Positions 1 to 10,218 of a stretch of DNA of 64,000 nt are shown in pieces. This DNA comes from Delftia sp. PS-11 (GTDB lineage: Bacteria; Pseudomonadota; Gammaproteobacteria; Burkholderiales; Burkholderiaceae_C): NCBI RefSeq assembly GCF_029870285.1, contig NZ_JACSYA010000001.1, positions 1 to 64,000 on the forward strand, given 5' to 3'. The position numbers and the translations under genes are program-made. Within the stretch, counting starts at the first letter, position 1. Each line of letters begins with the position of its first letter. The notes under the pieces were generated by a model. It was not told the origin of the DNA. It worked only from the letters and a program-made list of their open reading frames with translations, and made no database searches.

Positions 1-51
1 GCAGCATCGCAGATTGCGCAAGTTCTGGCGAACTTCTGGTTCACACCACTA

Positions 52-68
52 GGGAAGGTCTGCACAAA
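52..68 (+). repeat. Left terminal inverted repeat of the IS5-family element
   Basis: This 17-bp end matches the inverted right end at 14 positions, with mismatches at positions 2, 8 and 14. It directly follows the CTAG at 49-52. Confidence 0.8.
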
Positions 69-209
69 GCGGTGTTCGGCAGGATAGTGCGTTGATTTGA
101 ACAAAGACACGCCCCAAATGCCCTAAGCCGCCAGGCTTGGCCGTCTGGTGAGTCGCTTGCGGCCCTGATTTGCGGGAAATCCCGCCGCATTGGGCCATTT
201 CGGGCGCAC

Positions 210-1172
210 TCATCCCTGCTGCGCCAAAAATTTGCCTCGCACCATCCACAGGTTGGACAGTGCAAACAGCGTGAACAACTGGGCCGTGTTCTTCTTGAGC
301 CCACGGTAGCGCACCCTGACGTGGCCGAACTGCCTCTTGATCACCCTGAAGGGGTGCTCCACCTTGGCCCTGATGCTGGCCTTGACCCGTTCCAGTTCGT
401 CGATCAGAACATCCAGCGGGTCGTCTTCTTTGAGTGCTGCGCGCTTTCCTGGGCGCATGGCGATGTGCCAGCGCACATCAGCCTTGGCATCGGGCCTCTT
501 GGCTGCCCCTTGGTAGCCCGCATCACAGAAGGCGTCGATCTCCTGGCCATGCAACAAGCTGGCCGCCTCCAGCACATCGTTGACGTTGCCTGCCGTGCCA
601 CGCACGGTATGCACCAGCCCCGAGTCAGCATCGACTCCGATGTGGGCCTTCATGCCGAAGTACCACTGGTTGCCCTTCTTGCTCTGGTGCATCTCAGGGT
701 CCCGCGCATGGCCTGCGTTCTTGGTGGAACTGGGCGCAGCAATGAGCGTGGCATCCACTACGGTGCCCGCTCGCAGCAGCAGGCCCTTGGCCTCTAGCAG
801 TTCGTTGATGGTCGCCAGGATCTGGGGCGCCAGCTTGTGCTCTTCGAGCACGTGGCGGAACCTCAGGATCGTGCTCTCGTCGGGCAGGCGCTCATCCCAA
901 CCTCCCAGGCCGGCAAAGTCCCGAAACAGGGGCACATCGTGCAGCGCTTCTTCCATGGCAGGATCGCTCAGGGTGAACCACTGTTGTATGAAATGAATGC
1001 GCAGTATGGCCTCGATGCAAAACGGCGGCCGTCCCCGTCTGCCTGCTGGCATGTAGGGGGCGATCAGCGAGACCAGATCGCCCCAAGGCACAACCCGTTC
1101 CATCTCGTCCAGGAACTCGCGTTTGCGCGTGCGTTTGCTCGACGATCCCAGTCCCAGGCTTTGCTGCTTCAT
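210..1172 (-). CDS. IS5-family DDE transposase
   Basis: This 320-residue protein cuts and joins the ends of the surrounding insertion sequence. It starts MKQQSLGLG, close to the right inverted repeat, and has an N-terminal helix-rich domain containing PPFCIEAILRIHFIQQW. The DDE catalytic core shows VVDATLIAAPS (first Asp), FCDAGYQGA (second Asp) and the KVEHPFRVIKRQFG segment with the catalytic Glu in the RxxxExxFxxxK arrangement. The frame is complete with no frameshift. The family usually has 310-330 residues, so this is full length. It is the only gene in the element. Confidence 0.95.
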   Translation of the reverse strand: MKQQSLGLGSSSKRTRKREFLDEMERVVPWGDLVSLIAPYMPAGRRGRPPFCIEAILRIHFIQQWFTLSDPAMEEALHDVPLFRDFAGLGGWDERLPDESTILRFRHVLEEHKLAPQILATINELLEAKGLLLRAGTVVDATLIAAPSSTKNAGHARDPEMHQSKKGNQWYFGMKAHIGVDADSGLVHTVRGTAGNVNDVLEAASLLHGQEIDAFCDAGYQGAAKRPDAKADVRWHIAMRPGKRAALKEDDPLDVLIDELERVKASIRAKVEHPFRVIKRQFGHVRVRYRGLKKNTAQLFTLFALSNLWMVRGKFLAQQG

Positions 1173-1223
1173 GCCGGTATCGTCTCAGCAGCCTGGGTTG
1201 GTGGCAAGCACAGGTCGCCGGGA

Positions 1224-1240
1224 TTTATGCAGGCCTTCTC
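1224..1240 (-). repeat. Right terminal inverted repeat of the IS5-family element
   Basis: Read on the minus strand this is GAGAAGGCCTGCATAAA, the partner of the left end. CTAG overlaps its outer edge at 1240-1243. Confidence 0.8.
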
Positions 1241-1336
1241 TAGGCGGACTCTTTTTGCATGGATGTGCATCATCCACAGAATCCATGATATTGAAAGATG
1301 CAGCATTGCGGCTCAACCCAGCCATACAACCCATAG

Positions 1337-1982
1337 AGAGAAAAGAAAAAAAGATTATTTGACAACTCAAACCCAGAAATTGTCAAATGGGATATTACAG
1401 TTTGCAGACATCGATCAGAATTACCCCCAAAAGAAAGATTTAATATAAATATCGGCTACATAGAAAAAATGGCAACAGAAAAAGCAATCCCCTATGTAAT
1501 ATTCAACACTAAAAGAGATATAAACTATACAGAAAAGAAGGGCCTATATTTAAGTTTTTTACGTTTGGATAAGATCTCTTGAAAATCCAATACACAGGCA
1601 AAAAGAAGTCGTCTCAACCACTTCAAAATACTTTACATGCCTGAATGATAAAAGGTAGAAAAAAATTGAATGCAAAAACTGCCAAACCATTGACCTTAGA
1701 AAGGTCAAAATAATTTCCGACAACAAGGAATATTACCCAAAACAGTTCGTGCACAGGCCCAGCAAGAATGGTGCCCTGCTAGATACTCCTCCGGTTCTGA
1801 TGGACATCGATGGGGTTGATGAATTCTCCGCAGAACTGGAAACCGTGTTATTTTTCGAAATAGCACTCAGGCCCATACATTTCACGATGGTGCCACCACC
1901 GCTCTATTTCAAAGGCATCAAGGTGCCGCTGCCTACCTGCTTCTTTGAACCATTTGACTACATGACTGGAGAATGGGCGTAA
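1337..1982 (+). pseudogene. Decayed AT-rich gene of unknown function
   Basis: A strongly AT-rich stretch (well under 45% GC, against about 67% around it) holds fragments of one probable reading frame. Frame A runs open from 1337 to a TGA at 1580-1582 and includes an internal Met at 1469 (MATEKAIPYVIF). A frameshift near 1575-1582 moves the coding signal to frame B, which continues through one in-frame TAG at 1656 to a TAA at 1980-1982, with the end piece FFEPFDYMTGEWA. The joined pieces read like a globular protein of roughly 200 residues without membrane segments. I do not recognise the family. Compositionally it resembles horizontally acquired cargo such as toxin-immunity or restriction-associated genes, but that is only an inference. 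The longest intact part, from a GTG at 1749, could encode 77 residues. Confidence 0.5.
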
Positions 1983-2155
1983 ACCAGCCAACTTTCAATT
2001 AAAAATTCATTCATAAACATCTGAAGCCATATAGAAAATCACCACGTAAAATCCTGAGAGTGCGTCTAAAAGAGTCCAGTACGGCGACGAATTGATGCAA
2101 TTGAAAATCAGGAAATCACGTCATCGATGCATGCATGCTGATATTTTTTCCGCCA

Positions 2156-2195
2156 GCCACACCTATGCCTGAAAGGATGCGGGCATAGGTGTGGC
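2156..2195 (-). terminator. Strong hairpin downstream of the HD-GYP gene
   Basis: A perfect 14-bp inverted repeat (GCCACACCTATGCC / GGCATAGGTGTGGC) with a 12-nt loop lies seven bases beyond the stop codon of the REC-HD-GYP gene. There is no U-tract on the minus-strand transcript, so it may act as a Rho-assisted terminator or as a 3'-end stabilising stem. Confidence 0.55.
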
Positions 2196-2202
2196 ATCAG
2201 GC

Positions 2203-3542
2203 TCATGACTGCCGTATCGGCCGGATGTCCAGCACGATGCGCACGCCTTCGGTCATGGCGTAGCGGCGGATGCGGGAGATCATTTCGGCGTTGAGCACAT
2301 GGCCAGCGGACAGCAGCAGGAAGCCTTCCTTGGAGAGCAGGTCCTTGCCCAGCTGCATGCCGGGCTGCACATCGTCCAGGTCCACGGTTTCGAGCTGGGG
2401 CGGCTTGGCTTTTTCCTGCTGAGTGACGTGCAGGAAGACGTCCACGACTTCCGGGTCGAACTGCGAGCCGCGCCCGCGCTGGATGATGGCCTTGGCTTCC
2501 TGCTCGGTCAGTGGCGCGCCGGTCAGGTGGCCGTGTGTGAGGTCGTCATAGGCGTCCACCAGGGCGATGATGCGTGCGCCCAGGGGGATGTCATGGCCGG
2601 CAAGGCGCTCGGGAAAGCCGCCGCCGTCGAAGCGTTCGTGGTGGTAGCGGATGAGCTGGGCGACTGCGTGGTGGTCTTCCATGGCGGTGAGGGCCTGGGC
2701 TCCCAGCACGGGGTGGCGCTGGTAGATGCGCATTTCCTCGGGCTGAAGACGGCCCACCGGCTTGGCCAGCAGCGCATCGGACATGGCCATGAAGCCGATG
2801 TCGTGCAGCAGGCTGGCCACGAAGATGTCCTGGCTTTCCTCTTTGGAGCAGCCCATGGCGATGGCGATGCGCCGGGCCAGCACGGCCACGCGCTTGCCGC
2901 TGCCGGCCAGCACGCTGCTGCGCAGTTCCATGAGGCTGGAGAAGATGCGGATGCTGGTCAGGTAGTTGTGCTTGAGCCGCTCGTAGGCCTGGTGCAGTTC
3001 GGCCGTGCGCTCCTGGATGCGCGACTCCAGCGAAGTGTTGAGGTGCTTGAGCTCTTCGTTTTGCCGGGCGGTCAGCTGCTGCAGGTCAGCGCGCTCGCGC
3101 TCAAGGCGCTGGTATTCAGCGGCCTGGCGTACCGTCAGGCGCAGTTCCAGTTCGTCCCAGGGCTTGTGGATGTAGCGGTAGATCTGGCCTTCGTTGATGG
3201 CGGCGACCGTGGCGTTCATGTCGGAATAGCCGGTCAGCAGGATGCGCGCGGTCTGCGGCCAGCGGGCTCGCGCCTGGGCCAGCAGGGTGGCGCCGTCCAT
3301 GCCGGGCATGCGCATGTCGCTGAGCAGGACATCGATTTTTTCGCGCTCCATGATCTGCAGGGCTTCGGCGCCGCTGCCGGCCTGGAGCACTTTGCAGTCC
3401 GGCGCCCGCAGGGCGCGCCTGAGAGCGGCCAGGATGCTGGGCTCGTCGTCCACGCACAGCACGCTCCAGGTCGGTGTGCTCGGGGGCGTTTCGCCGGGTA
3501 CGGCAGGGGCTGAAGCCATGTCAGGGGCGATGGCAAGATCCG

Positions 3543-3546
<4 letters not shown>
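2203..3546 (-). CDS. Response regulator with C-terminal HD-GYP domain
   Basis: This 447-residue protein has an N-terminal receiver domain (about residues 28-145: VDDEP, phospho-acceptor Asp77 in LLSDMRMPGM, and KPW) followed by a long coiled coil (about 150-200) and an HD-GYP-like phosphodiesterase domain (about 205-390). HD-GYP domains hydrolyse cyclic di-GMP. The HD pair is present (LLHDIGF, 248-249) but the following Lys of the usual HDIGK is Phe, and GYP reads GFP in HHERFDGGGFP, so activity is not certain. The start at 3546 is chosen because its ATG overlaps the TGA of the upstream kinase (ATGA), suggesting translational coupling. An open extension further upstream is the kinase gene read in another frame. 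It is probably the output protein of the kinase encoded before it. Confidence 0.9.
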
Positions 3547-4513
<967 letters not shown>

Positions 4514-4517
<4 letters not shown>

Positions 4518-5365
4518 GGGGTTTTCAGGTGGTGGACGAGCTCCTGGACTTCCTGTTCTATCGGCGCATGCAGCGCGAGGGCTGCATCCGGGGTGAACCG
4601 CAGCCGCTGCCAGGCTTCTTCGCTGGAGCGCGGAGGCACGACATCGCATCCGCCCCCCATGCCCAGCGCATGTGCCATGACATCGGCCACGTGCGCGACG
4701 TCGGCCAGGGGGTGGGCCACGCCCGGGTTGTGGTGCAGGCCGATGGCGGCAACGACTTCGGGGGCAAAGCCCCAGTGCGAGCAGACCCAGCCGCCGATCT
4801 CGGCATGGCTGATGCCCAGCAGCGTCTGCTCGGCCTCATGGCGTGGCAGTCCCTGGCGCGCACTCCACGCGTTGGCCTGGGCGGCATGCTGCGGATAGTG
4901 GCTCTCCAGGATCAGGCGCCCCACGTCATGCAGCAGTCCGACCGAGAATCCGGCAGCGTCATCGATGCCGCAGGACTGCGCGATCCGCCGGGCCGCCACG
5001 CCGCAGGCCATGCTGTGCTGCCAGGCCGCCATCATTTGCGCCGAGCGGGCATACCGTGCCTCGAATGGCAGGGTGACCGCCGATGCCAGGGCCAGGCAGC
5101 AGATCTGGCTGGTGCCCAGGATGCGTATGCCGTCATGGATGGAGGTGACGCGCCCGCTCACACCATAGAAGGGGGAGTTGGCCAGCCTGAGCACCTTGGC
5201 GGACAGGGCCTGGTCCAGGCTCATGGCCTCTTCGAGGTCTTCGAGCGGGGAGTCGTTGCCCACCAGGCTGAGCAGCCTCAGCACCACGGCGGGCGGGGAT
5301 GGCAGGCGCTGTATCTCGCGCGCAAGTTCGGCGCGATCCAGCATGAGCGGCATGGATGGCATCAC
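4514..5365 (-). CDS. HDOD-domain signalling protein
   Basis: This 283-residue protein is almost entirely an HDOD domain, a non-catalytic relative of HD phosphohydrolases used as a regulatory scaffold. Recognisable parts are LPSPPAVVLRLLSLVGN near the start, SLDQALSAKVLRLANSPFYG, and VGLLHDVGRLILE. A purine-rich GGAGG lies just upstream of GTG (5365) and ATG (5362); either could be the start. The 91 bases between it and the upstream hub gene include a possible 28-codon frame (from about 5448, MHRLPLPFPL) that ends ATGTGATG over this start and may couple translation. The stop overlaps the kinase start. Its role in the cluster is probably to bring kinase and c-di-GMP proteins together, by analogy with other HDOD proteins. 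Confidence 0.88.
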
Positions 5366-5456
5366 ATCGCCTCCTCAAGCGTCGCAAAGCGCGCCGCCAG
5401 CGCAAGGTCCGCAGGCGGCAGGGGGAAAGGCAGTGGCAGCCTGTGCATGATGCATG

Positions 5457-8363
5457 CTAACAAGAAGTTTCGCTCAGAGTGAGCAACATGCCGCGCGGCG
5501 CGGCAGCGCCCGTGGCATCCATCGGATGCAGATGCACCTGCCAGAGCCGCCCCTGCAGCGTGACACGAGGCTGCGGCCCGGCAATGGCGTCGAGCTTCAG
5601 GCCCGGCAGCAGGGCGCCGGCACTGGCACCGAGCAGACCGGCCTGGGGGCCCCACAGGCGCTGCGCTTCACGGTTGGCCATGGCAACGGTGCCGTCGGGC
5701 GCCACGCCCAGCACCGGCCAGGGCAGGTGGTCCACCACGTCGCGTGCGGCGTCGGCACGGGTGGCCTCGCGGTCTATCTGCTGCTGCTGGGTGGCCAGCA
5801 CGGCTTCCAGGCGTTCGTTGACCTGGGCCAGTGCCGTGTTGGCGCAAACGACTTCACGGGCCAGGCGCTTGTTGTCGTCCGACATTTCCTTTTGCCGGAA
5901 TCCCTCCTGCACATGCTGGCGCAGGCGTTCGTCGTCCCAGGGTTTGGTCAGGAAGCGGTAGATGGCGCCTTCGTTGACGGCATCGGTGATCGATTGCAGT
6001 TCGGTGTAGCCGGAAAGGACCATGCGGATGGTGTCCGGGTACAGTTCCTTGGCGCGGCGCAGGAACTCGACGCCTGTCATGCCAGGCATGCGCTGGTCGG
6101 ACAGCACCACGTCCACGTCGTACTCCGCCATGCGCTGCAGCCCTTCGGTGGCGCTGAGCGCCGTCACGATGCGGTAGCCGTCGCGGCGGAAAAGGCGTTT
6201 GAGCGAGGCCACGATGTGGGGTTCGTCATCGACCAGCAGCAGGGTTCTTTCGCGCCGCCGCGTCAGCAGGCTGTCGGGCAGGCGGATGCGCTCGGCCAGC
6301 ATGCGGGTCAGCGCCTGGGCATCGGCAGCTTCGGCGAACACCGGGCCCTGCATGCGGTCGCAGCCGTTGGCGATCAGCAACGTGAGCTGGCCCGTGGTCT
6401 GCACGCCTTCGGCCAGCACCTGCATCTGCAGGCCATGGGCCATATTGATGATGGCCCGGGTCAGGGAGACATCGCCCGTGGCGGCGGTGACGTCGGGCAC
6501 GCAGGAGGGGTGCACCTTGATGACGTCGATGGGCAGGGTGCGCAGCAGCCCCAGGTTGGTGAAGCCCGAGCCGAAGTCACCCAGGCTCAGCTCGATCCCA
6601 TGGGCCCGCAGCCGCGTCAGGGTATGCAGCAGCTTTTGCATGTCGCTGAGCAGGGCCTGCTCGCTGATTTCGATGCCCAGCATGCCGGGCGCGATGCGGT
6701 GGGCGGCCATGGACTGCGCGATTTTCTCGACGATGTCGGGCTGCAGCAGCTCCAGTGAGGACAGGCCCAGGTGCAGGCGCGGGGCGCGCAGGCCTTCGCG
6801 CTCCCAGGCGGCCAGCTGGGCGCAGGCCGCATCGCGCATCCAGTCGCCCAGCATCACGATCAGCCCGGTCTGCAGGGCAATGGGCAAGAACTCCTGGGCG
6901 GGCACGGGCCCCAGCTCCCCGCTGTTCCAGCACAGCAGTACCTGCATGCCGACCATCTCGCCATCGGCCAGGCTGGCCTGGGGCTGGTATTGCAGGCACA
7001 GCTCGCCGAGCTGCGCTGCGCGCCGCAGGCCGGACTCCAGGGCGATGCGGCGCAGGGCGGCTGCGCGCGTGGCAGGCGTATAGAAGGCAATCGGGTCGCC
7101 CATGGAGCTGGTGTCCATGCGCGCCGTCTGCGCGGCCTCCAGCAGCTGGCTGGCGGTTTCGGCATCGGCCGGAAAGCGCGCCACGCCGACACGCGCGCCG
7201 GGCACGATCTCGGCGGCGCCCAGGCGCTCGGCGCGCGCCATGGCGGCCACGATGGCCTGCGCGTGGTGGGCTCCGGTCATGTCCAGCGCGGAGCTTTCGG
7301 GCGACAAAAGCATGGCGAATTCGCCACCGTCGATACGCGCCACGGTGTCGCCCGCTTCCATCAACGCCGCCAGCCGGGAGGCAACGGCCATGGCCATGGC
7401 ATCGCCGGCGCCATAGCCCATGGCCTGCTTGAGATGGTCCACCTGATCGACCTGCACGGACAGCAGCAGAAAGTGCTGGGGGTCCCAGTGGGCGCGGTGC
7501 ACGGCTGCATCGATCTGGTCGAGCAGCTGGGTGCGGTTGGCCAGTCCGGTGACCTCGTCATGGTTGGCCAGTTCGTGGATGCGCTTTTCCGCTTCGCGCT
7601 GGGCGGTGATGTCCTGCAGGATCACATAGCCGTGCTGGCGCCCGTCTGCGCCGGTCTCGACCATGCCGCGCTGGAGCACTTCCAGGCGGCGGCCATCGCT
7701 GCGCAGCAGGCGGTGCTGGAATTCGAAGGGCTCGTCCATGATGGCGCCGCGCCAGATGGACAGCACATAGCCACGCTCGTCACGGGGTATCCAGCGCAGC
7801 ATGCGCAAAATGCTGCGGGGCCGCTCCGAGACAGGCAGCCCCAGCAGGCTGAACAGGCCCGCCGAGCACAGGGCCTCGCCCCGCTGGAGGTCGAATTCCG
7901 CCGATCCGCTGCGGCCGATGGACTCGGCCTGCTCCAGCATGCGCACGCGCCAGTTCGAGGACATGGTCACCTGCTGCAGGTCGGCGTTCTCCACGATGGT
8001 GGCCAGCACGGTGCCCGGGCCGAAAGCGGGCACCTGCCGCAAAAAGGCATGGCCTGCGAACCGTGCGCCCGATGCCGTTGTGCAATCGATCTGCAAGCCC
8101 CCTTTGGGCTGCGCGTTCAGCCGCGTCCACAGCTGGGGCGCCAGTGCCTGCAGCCGCACGGGGTCCGAGCGCACGGCGCTGTCGTCGCAGCCCAGGCGCC
8201 GGGCCAGGTAGGTGTTGATCAGTTGGGGGCTGCCCTCGACCAGCACGCACAGGCCCACCGGAAGCGCATCGAAGAGCAGGCCTCTTGGCTCTGGCCCGGA
8301 CCATGCCAGCCGGGCGCCTTCTGACGCCGAGGCACCGGTGCTGGAGATGGCGTTCTTGTGCAT
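5457..8363 (-). CDS. PAS-GGDEF-EAL-REC-PAS hub protein with degenerate catalytic motifs
   Basis: A 968-residue soluble multidomain protein. In order: N-terminal PAS-like region, a clearer PAS (about 160-255, ending VILQDITAQREAEKRI), GGDEF (about 265-430), EAL (about 440-680), receiver (about 706-825, LLLVDDEPHIVASLKRLF, phospho-Asp756 in VVLSDQRMPGM), coiled coil and a final PAS. The GGDEF signature reads IDGGEF (344-349) and the EAL signature is replaced by MQVLLCW (473-479), with GDFG where DDFG is expected, although AEGVQT is kept. Both enzyme domains are therefore probably inactive and may bind GTP or c-di-GMP instead. The start at 8363 has GGGAGG eight bases upstream. The receiver resembles that of the HD-GYP protein further along the cluster, suggesting a shared kinase. 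Confidence 0.88.
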   Translation of the reverse strand: MHKNAISSTGASASEGARLAWSGPEPRGLLFDALPVGLCVLVEGSPQLINTYLARRLGCDDSAVRSDPVRLQALAPQLWTRLNAQPKGGLQIDCTTASGARFAGHAFLRQVPAFGPGTVLATIVENADLQQVTMSSNWRVRMLEQAESIGRSGSAEFDLQRGEALCSAGLFSLLGLPVSERPRSILRMLRWIPRDERGYVLSIWRGAIMDEPFEFQHRLLRSDGRRLEVLQRGMVETGADGRQHGYVILQDITAQREAEKRIHELANHDEVTGLANRTQLLDQIDAAVHRAHWDPQHFLLLSVQVDQVDHLKQAMGYGAGDAMAMAVASRLAALMEAGDTVARIDGGEFAMLLSPESSALDMTGAHHAQAIVAAMARAERLGAAEIVPGARVGVARFPADAETASQLLEAAQTARMDTSSMGDPIAFYTPATRAAALRRIALESGLRRAAQLGELCLQYQPQASLADGEMVGMQVLLCWNSGELGPVPAQEFLPIALQTGLIVMLGDWMRDAACAQLAAWEREGLRAPRLHLGLSSLELLQPDIVEKIAQSMAAHRIAPGMLGIEISEQALLSDMQKLLHTLTRLRAHGIELSLGDFGSGFTNLGLLRTLPIDVIKVHPSCVPDVTAATGDVSLTRAIINMAHGLQMQVLAEGVQTTGQLTLLIANGCDRMQGPVFAEAADAQALTRMLAERIRLPDSLLTRRRERTLLLVDDEPHIVASLKRLFRRDGYRIVTALSATEGLQRMAEYDVDVVLSDQRMPGMTGVEFLRRAKELYPDTIRMVLSGYTELQSITDAVNEGAIYRFLTKPWDDERLRQHVQEGFRQKEMSDDNKRLAREVVCANTALAQVNERLEAVLATQQQQIDREATRADAARDVVDHLPWPVLGVAPDGTVAMANREAQRLWGPQAGLLGASAGALLPGLKLDAIAGPQPRVTLQGRLWQVHLHPMDATGAAAPRGMLLTLSETSC

Positions 8364-8469
8364 GCGATCCTCCCTGCCGTCCGGACGGTATGTATCCTGC
8401 CGATCCATTGTCATCAGAGCGCGGGCTTCTGGCAATTAAGGGTTTGGCCCACGGTATATCCACCCAGGC

Positions 8470-10029
8470 TCAGCGCAGTGTGAACACCTCCAGCGACCGC
8501 TCCAGTGTCTTGGCACTGGAGCGCAGCGACCCCGCTGCGCCGGCGGACTGCTCGACCAGCGCCGCGTTTTGCTGGGTGACGGAGTCGAGCTGGGCCACGG
8601 CCTCGTTGACCTGGGCGATGCGCACGGACTGCTCGCGGGTGGCAACGCTGATCTGGTGCACCAGTTCGCTGACGCGGCCCACGGCATCGACCATGCCGTC
8701 GATGGTCTGGCCAGCGGCATCCATGCGCGCGTTGCCTTCGTTGATGCCCTCTACCGTGCGGTTGATCAGGCCGCTGATTTCCTTGGCGGCCGACGCGCTG
8801 CGCTGGGCCAGCGCGCGCACCTCGCCGGCCACCACGGCAAAGCCCCTGCCCTGCTCGCCTGCGCGCGCGGCCTCCACCGCTGCGTTGAGCGCCAGCAGGT
8901 TGGTCTGGAAGGCAATGCTTTCGATGACGCCGATGATCTCGCTCATGCGCCGCGATGACGTCCGGATGTGCTCCATGGCCTCGCCGACCTGGGCGATGGC
9001 GGAGCCACTGTGCTGTGCAACCTGGCGGCTCTGGTCGCTTTCCCTGGCCATGAGCTGGGCCGTATCGGCCGTCTGCGCCACGGTGCCTGCGATCTCTTCC
9101 ATCGAGGCTGCCGTCTGCTGCAGGCTGGAAGCCTGGGATTCGGTGCGCGCTGCCAGATCATGGCCGCCCTGGGCGATTTCATGGGCCGTGGTGGCAAAGC
9201 CGCGCATTTCACCGCGCACATCGCCGACCACCGCGCGCAGATTGATCTGAATCTGCTGCAGCCGCAGCATGAGCGCGCCCATGTCGCCGCTATAGCCATG
9301 CACCAGTTCCGTGCCCAGGTTGCAGCTGGCGATATCGGCGGCAAAACGGCTGGCCTGCTGCAGTCCCTGCACGCAGTTTTGCTGGAATCGCCACAGCGCA
9401 AAGCCGCCACCGGCCAGCAGCGCCGCCAGCCGCGCGCCCCAGGCTGCAGGCCCTTCCCAGCCCAGCAGGTCGGGCAGCATGGCTGCCAGGCCCGTGGCGC
9501 CCAGCATCAGCGCCATGCGCCCGGCCAGGCCCAGGTCGCTGCAGCGGTCCCACAGGCCTGCCATGCTGGTGCGCCGCAATTGACCGCCGCGCAGGCGTAG
9601 CGTTTCGCGGCCAGCCTCGGCTTCGGAGCGCATGCGCGCATAAAGCGCTTCGGCGGCCTCGATTTCCGCAGCAGTGGGCTTGGTGCGCACCGACAGGTAG
9701 CCACGCGGTTTGCCCGCTTCCATGATGGGGGTGACGTTGGCGCGCACCCAGTAGTGGTCGCCGTTCTTGCGCCGGTTCTTGACCAGCGCAGTCCAGGGGT
9801 AGCCCCGCGCAATGGTGCGCCACATGTCCTTGAAGGCGGCCGCCGGCATGTCGGGGTGGCGGATGAGGTTGTGCGGCTGATCGATCAGCTCCTCATACGA
9901 ATAGCCGCTGACGCGCACGAAAGCCGGGTTGCAATGGATGATTTCGCCCTTGGTATTGGTCACGGAGACCAGCAGCTCATCTCCGGGAAAATCATAATTG
10001 CACTGACTGACTGGCAAGTTAATGCGCAT
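8470..10029 (-). CDS. PAS-containing methyl-accepting chemotaxis protein (Aer-like)
   Basis: This 519-residue chemoreceptor has an N-terminal PAS domain (about 15-120; [21 protein letters not shown]), two closely spaced hydrophobic segments (about 170-215) and a cytoplasmic signalling domain. The hairpin tip is [20 protein letters not shown], followed by [18 protein letters not shown]. There is no periplasmic ligand domain, so it probably senses an internal signal such as redox state through PAS, as Aer does. The start at 10029 has AAGGAG eight bases upstream and a sigma-28-like promoter about 35 bases upstream. It sits on the same strand before the c-di-GMP and HD-GYP signalling genes, with 106 bp to the hub gene. 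No pentapeptide for CheR binding is visible at the C-terminus. Confidence 0.92.
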   Translation of the reverse strand: MRINLPVSQCNYDFPGDELLVSVTNTKGEIIHCNPAFVRVSGYSYEELIDQPHNLIRHPDMPAAAFKDMWRTIARGYPWTALVKNRRKNGDHYWVRANVTPIMEAGKPRGYLSVRTKPTAAEIEAAEALYARMRSEAEAGRETLRLRGGQLRRTSMAGLWDRCSDLGLAGRMALMLGATGLAAMLPDLLGWEGPAAWGARLAALLAGGGFALWRFQQNCVQGLQQASRFAADIASCNLGTELVHGYSGDMGALMLRLQQIQINLRAVVGDVRGEMRGFATTAHEIAQGGHDLAARTESQASSLQQTAASMEEIAGTVAQTADTAQLMARESDQSRQVAQHSGSAIAQVGEAMEHIRTSSRRMSEIIGVIESIAFQTNLLALNAAVEAARAGEQGRGFAVVAGEVRALAQRSASAAKEISGLINRTVEGINEGNARMDAAGQTIDGMVDAVGRVSELVHQISVATREQSVRIAQVNEAVAQLDSVTQQNAALVEQSAGAAGSLRSSAKTLERSLEVFTLR

Positions 10030-10062
10030 GGAAACCGCTCCTTGTATGTCTCTTGTTCTTGT

Positions 10063-10089
10063 GTATCGGCAAAAAAATGCCAAAGGAAA
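10063..10089 (-). promoter_or_regulatory. Candidate sigma-28 (FliA) promoter of the chemoreceptor gene
   Basis: The minus strand carries GCCGATAC at 10070-10063, seven of eight matches to the FliA -10 element GCCGATAA. The expected -35 (TAAA about 15 bases upstream) is poor, reading TTTC at about 10089-10086. The position, about 35 bases before the start codon of a chemoreceptor gene, is where such a promoter is expected. Confidence 0.5.
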
Positions 10090-10218
10090 CCGTGAAATTC
10101 CTGGCCTCGGAAACACAATTTCACATCTTCCAAATCATCGCACAGTGCGAAAGCCATCTGACAATGCACAGATATGGTGCATTTTTTCAAGCGCATGCAC
10201 TCGATCCGGAGTGCTATT

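Larger units (their letters stand above)
52..1240 (-). mobile_element. IS5-family insertion sequence
   Basis: The element carries a single DDE transposase gene on the minus strand and ends in imperfect inverted repeats. Reading inward, the left end is GGGAAGGTCTGCACAAA and the right end is GAGAAGGCCTGCATAAA, identical at 14 of 17 positions. The four bases CTAG lie across both outer boundaries (49-52 and 1240-1243), which fits the YTAR target duplication typical of IS5-group elements; the exact boundary could move by one or two bases. The total length of about 1.19 kb is normal for the family. The transposase frame is intact, so the element may still be mobile. Confidence 0.88.

Noticed and set aside
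321..1448. Several plus-strand frames across the IS5-type element
   Set aside because: They are antisense to an intact DDE transposase and lack any family signature.
4529..5482. Plus-strand frame of 317 codons opposite the HDOD gene
   Set aside because: No motif and no ribosome-binding site; the minus strand encodes a clear HDOD domain.
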